Positions 9,371-17,668 of a stretch of DNA of 64,000 nucleotides are shown here, piece by piece. The translations under genes were made by a program, and so were the position numbers. Under the pieces are notes generated by a model, which was given only the letters and a program-made list of their open reading frames with translations, was not told the DNA's origin and did no database searches. Every line of letters starts with the position of its first letter. Position 1 is the first letter of the stretch. Source of the DNA: Stenotrophomonas sp. YIM B06876 (GTDB lineage Bacteria > Pseudomonadota > Gammaproteobacteria > Xanthomonadales > Xanthomonadaceae); NCBI RefSeq assembly GCF_030711595.1, contig NZ_JAUJUJ010000002.1, positions 62,001 through 126,000 on the forward strand, in the 5' to 3' direction.

Positions 9371-11686
9371 TCACGATGGTCTTTTTTTCAACAGCGGCAA
9401 CCACTTGGCCACGCCCAGCAGCGGGCCCGGCGCGCTCTCGGGCAGCTCCATCAGGCCGATATCGGTGCCGTCGGCCACCGGCAGGGCCGCATAGACCGCC
9501 TGGCCATCGGGCGCTGCGCTGAAGCCGTTGCTGGAACCGTACTGCGTGGAGGCCAGGCAGCGGCTCTCGGCGGGGCCTTCGATCCGGCTCAGCATCGTCG
9601 CGCAGCCCGAGCCGATGTGCAGATATTCCACCGCCCCGCGCGCAGTCACCGTCCAGGTGCGATAGCGCCAGCGGGTCGGCAGTTCCACGCTGACGTGCCG
9701 GATGCTGGTGCGGGACAGCGCGGCATCGACCTCCCACAAGCCGCCCTCGGCCAGCCGGGTGAACAGCAGGCGCTTGCCGGCATGGTCGTAGTGCGCCTGC
9801 GAAACCCCTTCAATCTGGCCCAGGCGCCGCCACGGCGTGGTGGAACGGTCGAACAGCGACAACCACATGCGACCGTCCTCACTGCCATCGCGTTCGATCA
9901 GATAGATCCGCTGCGGGTCATCGCCATACAACGCCTGCAGCGGCTGGCCGAGCGGCACCGGCAGTCGGGTCCAGTGGCCCTGCTCGGGAACGACCTCGTA
10001 GATGCCGGCCAGCCCCGACTCGTCGCGTCCGGTCACCAGCAATCGACGGCTGTCCCCCGACCAGTCCGGCGGCTGCCGGGCTTCCGGGCGCAGCCCCTCG
10101 ATCAGCCGCAGCGTATGCGGCTGATCCAGCTCCGCCCACCACAGCGCATGGATTCCGGACCGGTCGGAAGTGAAGGCCAGCTGCCGCCCATCCGGGGACA
10201 CCATCGGCTGTCCGTCGCGGCCGGAGGACGGATACAGCCGCTGCGGGGGACCGGCCGCGGCGCCCAGTGGAATCTTGAACAGGCCGAACTGCGGCCGCCG
10301 GTGCATGAAGGCCAGCGTGTTGCCCTTGCGTGCCACCGACGGACTCTGCGCATCATCCAGCCCCAGGTCATGCAGGGTGCGGGTACGCACATCCACCCGG
10401 TACAGACGCGCTTCGCTGTCGATGCGCCGGCCGAAGACGATGCGACGGCTGTCGGAAAGCCAGCTCCAGCCGCGGATCTCGGCGGCATCGTCGGTCAGCC
10501 GGCGGGCGGCACCGCCGGCGGCGGGCATCACCCACAGATCGCCGACCTGCGGGTTGCGCACAAACGCGATCCAGCGGCCGTCGGGCGAATAGCGGGGCGC
10601 GTAGTCGAAATCATCGCTGCCAATCTCGTAGGCGATGTCCTGCCAGCGCCCCGACTGCAGATCCAGACGGCGGATGCCACGGCTGGCCGCGGTACCGCCC
10701 ATCGAACCGAACAGCAGGCCGCGGCCGTCGGGTGTCCAGTCGAAACTGAGCATGTCCGCGCCCTCGCATCCGGTCGCGCGACGGGTATTGCCACCGGTGG
10801 CGCCGATGATCAGGACTTCGCAACTGCCCTGTGGACCGAAGCGGGCGAAGGCGATCTCGCGCCCGTCCGGCGACCAGGCGGCAAACCGGTCGGAGTATCC
10901 GGCCGGCGTGGGCAGCAGCGCGCGCGGCGAGGAGTTGCCCGCCGCCTGCAGCATCAAGGTGGAGTGGCCATCCGACTCGCTGGCATAGGCCACCAGTGCG
11001 CCATCGGGCGACACCGCCGGATAGGTTTCGAAGCCTTCGCTGGCGGTGATCAGCCGGTACGGCCGCTCCGGACTGCCGATGACCCGCGTTCCCCCCTCGA
11101 TCACCGCATCCACCGGCGAGGCGGCTGGACGCTGCCACAGCAGGAACGCCATCACCGTGCAGCTGGCCAGCAACAGCAGGCCGATCGCCAGCAGCACATG
11201 GCGGCGCAGCTGGCGCCGCCACCGCGAGCGGCTGGCAGCGGGTTGCCGCGGTGCAGGGGCCGCTTCCCGCCCGGCCGTTTCAGCCACAGCAATGTCTTCC
11301 GGCAGCGGCCCGGCGCCCAGCGAGGCCGGTTCGCCACTGACCGGCACCAGCAGCCGATAGCCGGTTTTGGCGATGGTCTCGATGTAGGCCATGCCTGCCT
11401 GATCGTCCGCTCCGGACGAAAACGCCTTGCGCAGCTGGGTGATCGCCTGGGTCAGCACATCGTTGGTGGGCAGCGTGTCGGGCCAGACTTCATCGAGCAG
11501 TTCGTCGCGGGTGACCACGCTGCCCGCATTGCGGGCCAGCACCTGCAACACGCCGGCGGCCTTGGGCGTGAGCCGGCGGGGGCGACGCGCACCTGGGGCA
11601 TATACCTCACGGGAAGACAGCACCACGGTGCAGTCGCCGATCATTATCCTGTCGGGTGTCGGCGCTTCGTTATCGTTATCGATCAT
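9371..11686 (-). CDS. Membrane-anchored winged-helix regulator with TolB-like beta-propeller (CadC-like)
   Basis: A 771-residue protein in three parts. Residues 15-115 are an OmpR/PhoB-type winged helix (LTPKAAGVLQVLARN, then VLTQAITQLRKAF and YIETIAKTGYRL). A single membrane segment lies at about 163-184 (HVLLAIGLLLLASCTVMAFL). The rest is a series of WD40-like/TolB repeats recognisable by SPDG and TPDG turns. This is the CadC arrangement: a cytoplasmic DNA-binding head tethered to a periplasmic sensor. The signal and target genes are unknown. It is a single gene on the minus strand, starting at 11686 with only a weak ribosome site. Confidence 0.88.
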   Translation of the reverse strand: MIDNDNEAPTPDRIMIGDCTVVLSSREVYAPGARRPRRLTPKAAGVLQVLARNAGSVVTRDELLDEVWPDTLPTNDVLTQAITQLRKAFSSGADDQAGMAYIETIAKTGYRLLVPVSGEPASLGAGPLPEDIAVAETAGREAAPAPRQPAASRSRWRRQLRRHVLLAIGLLLLASCTVMAFLLWQRPAASPVDAVIEGGTRVIGSPERPYRLITASEGFETYPAVSPDGALVAYASESDGHSTLMLQAAGNSSPRALLPTPAGYSDRFAAWSPDGREIAFARFGPQGSCEVLIIGATGGNTRRATGCEGADMLSFDWTPDGRGLLFGSMGGTAASRGIRRLDLQSGRWQDIAYEIGSDDFDYAPRYSPDGRWIAFVRNPQVGDLWVMPAAGGAARRLTDDAAEIRGWSWLSDSRRIVFGRRIDSEARLYRVDVRTRTLHDLGLDDAQSPSVARKGNTLAFMHRRPQFGLFKIPLGAAAGPPQRLYPSSGRDGQPMVSPDGRQLAFTSDRSGIHALWWAELDQPHTLRLIEGLRPEARQPPDWSGDSRRLLVTGRDESGLAGIYEVVPEQGHWTRLPVPLGQPLQALYGDDPQRIYLIERDGSEDGRMWLSLFDRSTTPWRRLGQIEGVSQAHYDHAGKRLLFTRLAEGGLWEVDAALSRTSIRHVSVELPTRWRYRTWTVTARGAVEYLHIGSGCATMLSRIEGPAESRCLASTQYGSSNGFSAAPDGQAVYAALPVADGTDIGLMELPESAPGPLLGVAKWLPLLKKRPS

Positions 11687-11804
11687 GCCACTCAGAAGAC
11701 TGAATGCCGAGGGACACTGCCTGTGTCTTCATTCGTTTGCGGGGTTGCCGCAGACCAACCGCCAGAATCCGCAAAAGGCGTCAGCACAAAAAGTAAAAGT
11801 TCCA

Positions 11805-11891
11805 ATGGCGGCGGATATTAGCCTATGCATTGTTAACCGCGCTGCCGCGTGGTGCGACATCAGGCTCTCTCTCGCCGACGAAATTATATAA
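11805..11891 (+). CDS. Possible 28-codon small ORF before a plus-strand terminator
   Basis: ATG at 11805 opens a 28-residue reading frame beginning MAADISLCIV and ending LADEII, with TAA at 11889. A strong intrinsic terminator follows 13 bases later on the same strand, and no other plus-strand gene is nearby. There is no good ribosome binding site, so a small noncoding RNA is at least as likely as a small protein. The intergenic stretch is AT-rich compared with its surroundings. Confidence 0.25.
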   Translation: MAADISLCIVNRAAAWCDIRLSLADEII

Positions 11892-11904
11892 ATTGCTGCA
11901 TGAT

Positions 11905-11929
11905 TCGCGCCTTCGGGCGCGATTTTTTT
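11905..11929 (+). terminator. Strong intrinsic terminator on the plus strand, no known gene
   Basis: TCGCGCC, loop TTCG, GGCGCGA, then seven T residues: a textbook terminator read on the plus strand. Both flanking genes are on the minus strand, so it must end an unannotated plus-strand transcript. It could also act weakly as a 3-prime hairpin for the minus-strand channel gene ending at 11939, but on that strand the U run is missing. Confidence 0.8.
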
Positions 11930-11938
11930 ATCTGGCGT

Positions 11939-12616
11939 TCAGGTTTTTTGAGCCTTGTAGATGGTCATCCCGACCAGTCGCGATACCACCAGCGCCACAT
12001 ACATGACGCCTGAAAACTGCTCGATCATCACCAATCCGCGCGCTTGCGGATGCACCGGAAGCACATCGCTGAGTCCAACCCCCGACAACAAACTGAAGCT
12101 GAGATAAAGCAGCTCGACCCAGCTGCGGAAATCGCCTTCACTGGCGGCCAGGAAACTCCCCGGAAACCACTGCTGGCAAACCGAATAGGCGAACGCGAAC
12201 GCCCATGCCAGCAAGGTGAAGGTGGCGCCGGCGGCGAACAACTCGTCACGGGTCACGGTATGGTCCTGCAGCATGTAGGCGATCAGGCTGCCGGCGGTAT
12301 AGAAGTACAGCAGGCTTTCCAGCAACTGCCCGGTGGTGGTCACCGCGGGCAGGGTCCACACCGCACCGGCCACCGACAGCGCCACCGCCGGAACGGCCAG
12401 CAGCAGTGCCAGCCACATCACCGAAGGGCTCCGGCGCACCACCCACACGGCCAGTGCCAGCACCACAATGCCGAACGCGCCGAACAGGGCGCGCCCCGCA
12501 GCGGCTTCCTCCATTGCCGGATACAGCAACACCCCCAGCAGCTGTACGGCCAGCAGCCAGGCGGAAGGATGGCGGCGGGCCAGGGCCAGCCCCTTGAGCA
12601 GCGGCCGCCGGCTCAT
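11939..12616 (-). CDS. Ion channel family protein with altered selectivity filter
   Basis: A 225-residue inner membrane protein with about six hydrophobic segments and a C-terminal pore-loop region of the two-TM ion channel type. The pore helix and filter at 170-187 align with the potassium channel pattern, but the usual TTVGYGD reads SGVGLSD, so potassium selectivity is doubtful. No cytoplasmic regulatory domain is attached. It starts 37 bases after the lipoprotein gene on the same strand and is probably co-transcribed with it. The ion and the physiological role are unknown. Confidence 0.7.
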   Translation of the reverse strand: MSRRPLLKGLALARRHPSAWLLAVQLLGVLLYPAMEEAAAGRALFGAFGIVVLALAVWVVRRSPSVMWLALLLAVPAVALSVAGAVWTLPAVTTTGQLLESLLYFYTAGSLIAYMLQDHTVTRDELFAAGATFTLLAWAFAFAYSVCQQWFPGSFLAASEGDFRSWVELLYLSFSLLSGVGLSDVLPVHPQARGLVMIEQFSGVMYVALVVSRLVGMTIYKAQKT

Positions 12617-12653
12617 GCAGATGGCGGCAGCGGGCTAGGCATGACGCCTCTGG

Positions 12654-13238
12654 TCAAGGCGCGGTCTGCCCGGCGCGGTAGGGAAACCTGGCGAAAATCG
12701 CGGCCACCGCCTCGTCGATTTTGCGCCCCCGCTGCTCCGGATCCATCCGCGCCACGCTGCCCACCGCAACGCCCTCCCACACCAGCCGGTTCTGCCGCAC
12801 ATCCACCAGATCCACGTTCAAGGTGCCCTCGGTGTACTGCCGCACATCGGTACGGTCTCGCCAATATGGCAGTGCCACATAGGAGCGGGCGCGATAGCTG
12901 TAGTAATAGTCGTAATCCACTTCCGGCAGATTGATGACGCGGGTCACCTCCTGCAGGTAGGCGTTGAGATTCACCCACAGGTCCGGATCGGCCGCCGCGA
13001 ACACGTAGCCGCGCGACTCCATCTGGGCGCGCACCGCCGCTTTGATCCGGTTGCTGGTGATGGTGCTGTAACCATGATGCTCGACCGCCAGCGGCGAATA
13101 GAACGCGAAGCTGCGGTAACGGTTGAACTCTGCGGCCGGATCGGCCTGGACGCGGACCTGCGGCGTGCTCGCGCAGGCCGCCAGCAGGCACAGCAGTGAA
13201 AGCGACGCCAGGCGGAACAGCAATCTGCCGGTCTTCAT
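12654..13238 (-). CDS. DUF4136-type lipoprotein
   Basis: A 194-residue protein with a lipoprotein signal peptide and lipobox LLAAC near residue 22, so it is lipid-anchored in the envelope. The mature part fits the DUF4136 pattern: an early FNRYRSFAFYSP segment, an AVRAQMESRGY helix, a beta segment around LWVNLNAYLQEV, and the late VDLVDVRQNRLVWEG strand. No catalytic residues are evident. The start at 13238 (MKTGRLLFRL) follows GGAGAG; an upstream in-frame ATG at 13256 gives a poorer signal peptide. It is the probable first gene of a two-gene unit with the ion channel. Function unknown. Confidence 0.75.
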   Translation of the reverse strand: MKTGRLLFRLASLSLLCLLAACASTPQVRVQADPAAEFNRYRSFAFYSPLAVEHHGYSTITSNRIKAAVRAQMESRGYVFAAADPDLWVNLNAYLQEVTRVINLPEVDYDYYYSYRARSYVALPYWRDRTDVRQYTEGTLNVDLVDVRQNRLVWEGVAVGSVARMDPEQRGRKIDEAVAAIFARFPYRAGQTAP

Positions 13239-13554
13239 GACAACTCTCCGCAGCACAGGGAGGGCAAAACGCTAACATGCCGCTGTGGATCATCGCGTCA
13301 ATGCGCGCGCTTTCACCCGTTGCGAAACGCCGCTGCGCCGGCAGTAACCGCACCCGAAGGGAGTGTGGCAACCCCACGCGTCAATCCGCGCCCCCATGAC
13401 GGGGCGAATACATCGCACCGCTTACTCTTCTGCCGCCTGTATTGGCCGTGAATCCGCGCCACCCGGTGCCTACCGGATTGATCTGTGCCAGTTGCCGTTT
13501 TACCGCTGGAGATCACCCCCCTCTTTTCCTTCATCCGATCGGAGAAACTCCAGC
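13239..13554. other. Intergenic region between divergent lipoprotein and BCCT genes
   Basis: A 316-base gap between divergent genes must hold both promoters. I see no clear -35/-10 pair, repeat or structured RNA in it, apart from the GGAG ribosome site of the BCCT gene at 13541-13544. Confidence 0.4.
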
Positions 13555-15132
13555 ATGGTGTTCCGAATTTCCATCGCACTGCTCGCCCTGCTGGTGCTGG
13601 CAGCCGGCCTTGCGCCGGGTCCCTTCAACAACGTGGTCCAGAGCGGGCTGGCGCAGGTCATCAAGAACACCGGCTGGATCTATCTGCTGGTGGTGTTCAT
13701 CACCTTGTCGTTCCTCATGTACCTGGCGTTCGGCCGCTTCGCCACGCTGCGCATCGGCGGCGAGGATGCCGAGCCGGAGTTCTCCAATACCAGCTGGATG
13801 TCGATGCTGTTCGCCGCCGGCATGGGGATCGGCCTGGTGTTCTGGGGCGCGGCGGAACCGATCTCGCATTTCGTCACCCCACCTGAAGGCCTGCCCCCAC
13901 AAAGCATGGAAGCGGCGCGTGCCTCGATGCGCTATGCGTTCTTCCACTGGGGCCTGCATCCGTGGGCGATCTATGCGTTGATCGGCCTGGCGATGGCGTG
14001 GTTCCAGTTCAACCGCAACGGCCGCGGGCTGATCAGCGACCTGCTGCAACCGGTAATCGGCCGCCACCATCGCGGCTGGATCGGCGCGGTGGTCAATGTC
14101 GCCGCCGTGGTGGCCACCGCGATTGGCGTGGCCACCACGCTCGGATTTGGCACTATCCAGATCGCCGCCGGCATCGAGCGGATCTTCGGCCTGCGCTCGT
14201 CGCTCACGTTGCAGCTGGCGATCATCGCCGGCGCGTTCGTGCTGTACATGGCCTCCACCACCAGCGGCGTGCACCGCGGCATCAAATGGCTGTCCAACTT
14301 CAACCTGGGTCTGGCCGCAGTGCTGCTGGCGCTGATCCTGGTGCTCGGCCCGACCGGCTTCATCTTCGATACGTTCACCACCACGTTGGGCTCGTATCTC
14401 AACCAGCTGGTCACGATGAGCCTGCGCATGTCGCCATTTTCGGGCAGCACCTGGGTGGCCGACTGGACCATCTTCTACTGGGCGTGGTGGATTGCCTGGG
14501 CGCCGTTCGTGGGTTCGTTCATCGCCCGGGTGTCGCGCGGCCGCAGCATCCGCGAGTTCGTGCTGGGCGTGGTGATCGCGCCCAGTGTGCTGGGCTTCCT
14601 GTGGTTCTCGGTATTTGGCGGCACCGCACTGTGGTCGCAGATTTTCGGCCATGTCGATCTGGTCAGCGCGCTGGGCAACGGCTATGAAACCGTGCTGTTC
14701 ACCATGTTCGACAGTCTGCCGATGCCGATGCTGCTGTCGGTGATGGCGCTGGTGCTGCTGATCATCTTCTTCGTCACCTCGGCCGACTCGGCGGTGCTGG
14801 TACTGGCCAGCATGTCCACCGACGAGGCCGGCGATCCGCCGCTGTCACGGCGCGTGGTCTGGGGCGTGGCGGTGGCGTTGATCGCCGGCACCCTGCTCGT
14901 GGCCGGCGGACTGGATCCGCTGCAGGGAGTGATCACCATCGCCGCACTGCCATTCGCGATGCTGATGCTGCTGGTGATCGTGTCGCTGTACCGGGTGCTG
15001 GACGTGGAATACCACAAGCAGCGGCGGAAAGCGGCACGCGCGCGGCACCTGATCGACCAGTGGATCGCGCGCGATCTGGCCGCGCAGGAGCAGAGCACCG
15101 GCGCGGCCCCCCTGTCGCCACGCGGCGACTGA
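13555..15132 (+). CDS. BCCT-family betaine/choline/carnitine transporter
   Basis: A 525-residue inner membrane carrier with about 12 hydrophobic segments. It contains the family signature DWTIFYWAWW (about 303-312), whose aromatic residues form the trimethylammonium binding box, and the conserved FHWGLHPW segment. Members import quaternary amines such as glycine betaine, driven by Na+ or H+; the coupling ion and substrate cannot be read here. The hydrophilic C-terminal tail is short, unlike the long osmosensing tail of BetP. The ATG at 13555 has GGAG 10 bases upstream. No choline or betaine catabolic genes are adjacent, so osmoprotectant uptake is the simplest role. Confidence 0.93.
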   Translation: MVFRISIALLALLVLAAGLAPGPFNNVVQSGLAQVIKNTGWIYLLVVFITLSFLMYLAFGRFATLRIGGEDAEPEFSNTSWMSMLFAAGMGIGLVFWGAAEPISHFVTPPEGLPPQSMEAARASMRYAFFHWGLHPWAIYALIGLAMAWFQFNRNGRGLISDLLQPVIGRHHRGWIGAVVNVAAVVATAIGVATTLGFGTIQIAAGIERIFGLRSSLTLQLAIIAGAFVLYMASTTSGVHRGIKWLSNFNLGLAAVLLALILVLGPTGFIFDTFTTTLGSYLNQLVTMSLRMSPFSGSTWVADWTIFYWAWWIAWAPFVGSFIARVSRGRSIREFVLGVVIAPSVLGFLWFSVFGGTALWSQIFGHVDLVSALGNGYETVLFTMFDSLPMPMLLSVMALVLLIIFFVTSADSAVLVLASMSTDEAGDPPLSRRVVWGVAVALIAGTLLVAGGLDPLQGVITIAALPFAMLMLLVIVSLYRVLDVEYHKQRRKAARARHLIDQWIARDLAAQEQSTGAAPLSPRGD

Positions 15133-15229
15133 GCGCGACGGCCGGGCGCATCGGCGGCGGGATGCTGCCACCGCCAATGCGCCGGTTCCCACGGGACCAG
15201 CATCGCGCCGGACGCTCTGCCCGATGGGC

Positions 15230-16933
15230 TCAATACCCGGCGGCCTGGCCGTCCTTGCGGCTTTCCGAGGCGCCGTAATACACGCCGGTGTCCGGGTCGC
15301 GCAGGATCGCCTGGTAGCCACCGTACGGGCCATCGGCAAACACCACGCGGTGGCCCTTGCGCATCAGCGCGCGCACCGTTTCGTAGGGGAATCCGGTTTC
15401 CAGGTTGAGCTCGCCCCCATCGCTCATCGCCGTGGCCTGCCCGGTCGGTTCGGTCGAGCCGTCGTGCTGGATCCGCGGCGCGTCTCCGGCTTCCTGCAGG
15501 TTCATGCCGAAATCGACCAGGTTCATCACGATCTGCGCGTGACCCTGCGGCTGCATCGCCCCGCCCATCACCCCGAAGCTCAGCCACGGCTTGCCGTCCT
15601 TGGTGACGAAGGCCGGGATGATGGTCTGGAACGGGCGCTTGCCCGGGGCATAACCGTTGGGGTGGTTTTTCTGCAGCACGAACATCTCGCCGCGGTCCTG
15701 CAGGATGAAGCCCAGTCCCGGCGGTGCCATGCCGCTGCCCATGCCGCGGTAGTTGGACTGGATCAGCGACACCATCATGCCGTCGGCATCGGCCACGGTC
15801 ATATAGATCGTGTCGCCCTCCTGCAGCTGTTTCGGCGTACCCGGCTGCACCTGCTTCAACGCCTTGTCCATCGCGATCAGCTGGCGGCGCTGCGCGGCGT
15901 AGCTTTTGGAGATCAGCCGCTGCACCGGCGCCGGTGAAAACGCCGGGTCGGCATAGAACCGGGCGCGGTCGGCAAACGCCAGCTTCTTGGCTTCGACAAA
16001 CAGGTGCACGTGCTCGGGCGAACCGAACGGGATCTTGGAGAAATCGTAGCCTTCCAGAATGTTGAGGATCTGCAGCGCGGCGATGCCCTGGCTGTTGGGC
16101 GGCAGCTCCCACACGTCATAGCCACGGTAGTTGCTGCTCACCGGCTCCACCCACTCGCCGCGATGGCTGGCCATGTCCTCGTAACTCAGATACCCGCCAT
16201 TGGCCTTGAAATAGCGGTCGATGGTGCGGGCGATATCGCCCTTGTAGAACGCATCGCGGCCGCCGTCGGCAATCTTCTGCAGGGTGTCGGCCAGGCCCGG
16301 GTTGCGCCACATCTCGCCCTTGCGCGGTGCACGCCCCTCGATCGTGAACTGTTCCTTGAAGCCCGGGTACGGCGACAGCCTCGGCACCGAGCGGTCCCAG
16401 TAATACGCGATCACCTCGGCCACCGGATGGCCCTCGCGCGCATAGCGGATCGCCGGTGCCAGGTTGTCGGCCATCGGCTTGCGGCCGAAGCGCTCGTGCA
16501 GGGCGAACCAGCCATCGACCGTCCCCGGCACCGACACCGGCAACGGGCCGGTGGCGGGAATTTCCTTCAACCCGCGACGCTGGAACTCGGCCAGGGTCAG
16601 TGACTTCGGCGAACGGCCCGAGCCGTTGTAGCCATACAGCTTGTGCGTCTTCGGGTCCCACACGATCGCGAACAGATCACCGCCAACGCCATTGCCGGTC
16701 GGCTCCATCAGGCCCAGTGCGGCGTTGGCGGCGATGGCCGCATCCATCGCCGAGCCCCCCGATTGCATTACTTCCAGCGCGATCTGGGTCGCCAGCGGCT
16801 GCGAGGTCGCGGCCATCGCATGCGGGGCGATCACCTCGGAGCGGGTGGCAAAGCCGGGGCCGGTGATGCGGTCGGCGGCGGCGGCCGGCATAACCGTCAG
16901 ACAAGACAAGGCGAGCAACAGCAGACGTGACAT
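15230..16933 (-). CDS. ggt: Gamma-glutamyltransferase (glutathione hydrolase)
   Basis: A 567-residue periplasmic N-terminal nucleophile hydrolase made as one chain and expected to cut itself into two subunits before Thr375 (GDTIYMTVADADG). It removes or transfers the gamma-glutamyl group of glutathione and related peptides. Other family features are the N-terminal GGSAMDAAIAAN, GNGVGGDLFAIVWD, and the GSGMAPPGLGF oxyanion region. A Sec signal peptide (MSRLLLLALSCLTVMPAAAA) sets the start at 16933; the in-frame extension to 16966 weakens it. It is convergent with the BCCT gene and appears to be a single transcription unit. Confidence 0.95.
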   Translation of the reverse strand: MSRLLLLALSCLTVMPAAAADRITGPGFATRSEVIAPHAMAATSQPLATQIALEVMQSGGSAMDAAIAANAALGLMEPTGNGVGGDLFAIVWDPKTHKLYGYNGSGRSPKSLTLAEFQRRGLKEIPATGPLPVSVPGTVDGWFALHERFGRKPMADNLAPAIRYAREGHPVAEVIAYYWDRSVPRLSPYPGFKEQFTIEGRAPRKGEMWRNPGLADTLQKIADGGRDAFYKGDIARTIDRYFKANGGYLSYEDMASHRGEWVEPVSSNYRGYDVWELPPNSQGIAALQILNILEGYDFSKIPFGSPEHVHLFVEAKKLAFADRARFYADPAFSPAPVQRLISKSYAAQRRQLIAMDKALKQVQPGTPKQLQEGDTIYMTVADADGMMVSLIQSNYRGMGSGMAPPGLGFILQDRGEMFVLQKNHPNGYAPGKRPFQTIIPAFVTKDGKPWLSFGVMGGAMQPQGHAQIVMNLVDFGMNLQEAGDAPRIQHDGSTEPTGQATAMSDGGELNLETGFPYETVRALMRKGHRVVFADGPYGGYQAILRDPDTGVYYGASESRKDGQAAGY

Positions 16934-17273
16934 GGTGCATCCGGTGGGAAGGGAAACCGGCGCCACGATAGCCGGTTGCCGTGCTTGCCAGCAGTGCCGG
17001 ATGGCCCGGGTCGGTTGCTGCTGCCGACAGCCCCTTGCAAACAGCCGGCAGGCCGGCCGTGGCCGCAGCTGTCCGGCTGCCTGTGGAGTCCACTCGAATG
17101 CATCCAGTCACCGCATGCGGGGCACCGTGACCAACGCGGTTTCCATCCACCGGCATCCGCGCAGTCGTGGCGATAGAAGCGCCACGTCGCCCATCTGCAA
17201 TTAGGTTGCAGCGGCAACCATGCCGCGGTGGCGGGGGTTGCGGCCGGCCTGCCGCCGACCGGACCTGCAGGCG
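16934..17273. other. Intergenic region upstream of the ilv promoter
   Basis: About 340 bases between the divergent ggt gene and the ilv promoter. It must carry the ggt promoter and perhaps upstream ilv control sites. I see no convincing ORF, repeat or hairpin. Confidence 0.4.
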
Positions 17274-17303
17274 TTGACATCCGCGCCCGCCGGATGCTTA
17301 TCT
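17274..17303 (+). promoter_or_regulatory. Sigma70-type promoter of the ilv-leu operon
   Basis: TTGACA (17274-17279), an 18-base spacer and TTATCT (17298-17303). A start about seven bases after the -10 box falls at 17310-17311, which is the ATG of the leader peptide. No ribosome site precedes that ATG, so the leader mRNA may be leaderless. Confidence 0.65.
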
Positions 17304-17310
17304 CCAACCC

Positions 17311-17430
17311 ATGTTGCACCGCCACACCACCGCCGAACACCTGCACCCGGCCCCGGCCAACGCCGCGACGGCGCTGCTCGTACTCGTCCTTATTACCGAA
17401 CCACCAGGGGTGGGGCGAGTTGGCGCGTAG
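17311..17430 (+). CDS. ilvL: ilv operon leader (attenuator) peptide
   Basis: A 39-residue leader peptide (MLHRHTTAEH... ending GRVGA). Codons 22-28 (17374-17394) read Leu-Leu-Val-Leu-Val-Leu-Ile. Such a run is the mark of leader peptides that sense charged Leu, Val and Ile tRNAs by ribosome stalling. A terminator follows 26 bases after the stop. A G-rich block after the codon run (17407-17416) is complementary to the C-rich arm of that terminator and may form the antiterminator when ribosomes stall. The ATG lies at the predicted transcription start and has no Shine-Dalgarno sequence. Confidence 0.78.
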   Translation: MLHRHTTAEHLHPAPANAATALLVLVLITEPPGVGRVGA

Positions 17431-17455
17431 GAAAAAAGCAGCCAGATTCGAACAG

Positions 17456-17487
17456 AAACCCCGCACCGGCCCCGGCGCGGGGTTTTT
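17456..17487 (+). terminator. Attenuator terminator of the ilv-leu operon
   Basis: AAACCCCGC pairs with GCGGGGTTT around a 12-base loop that contains CCGGCCCCGG, followed by a T run to 17487. Its place just after a leader peptide with a branched-chain codon run makes it the transcription attenuator. Confidence 0.8.
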
Positions 17488-17606
17488 CGTTTAAGGCCTC
17501 AATTTCAACTGAAACCATGCCCACCTTCGTCCACCCGCAAGAAAACCCCGCACAACCGCCCGCGGCCCACCCCTGCGGCGGCGCTTGCCCGTGCCCACCT
17601 CCGATC

Positions 17607-17642
17607 CGGCCGACGCGTTCCTGACCCGTCGGCCGTTTTTTT
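17607..17642 (+). terminator. Second terminator, immediately before ilvC
   Basis: CGGCCGACG and CGTCGGCCG form a 9-base stem with an 11-base loop, followed by TTTTTTT (17636-17642). It ends 26 bases before the ilvC ATG. Transcripts that pass the first attenuator meet a second barrier before the structural genes. A 35-codon Pro/Ala-rich frame (17517-17624) runs through its left arm, but it has no branched-chain codon run. Confidence 0.7.
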
Positions 17643-17668
17643 ATTCCCCAGCCAAGGAACTTCGCACC

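Noticed and set aside
15133..15229. GC-rich inverted segments between the BCCT and ggt genes as a terminator
   Set aside because: The arms are imperfect (GGGCGCAT and ATGCGCC with mismatched inner parts) and no T run follows on either strand.
17430..17490. A GTTCGAATC motif on the minus strand resembling a tRNA T-loop
   Set aside because: There are no matching acceptor, D or anticodon stems around it; the sequence is part of the ilv leader and its terminator.
17517..17624. A 35-codon frame as a second ilv leader peptide
   Set aside because: It is rich in Pro, Ala and Cys with no Leu/Val/Ile run and no ribosome site. It may still affect the second terminator if translated, so it is discussed there but not called a gene.
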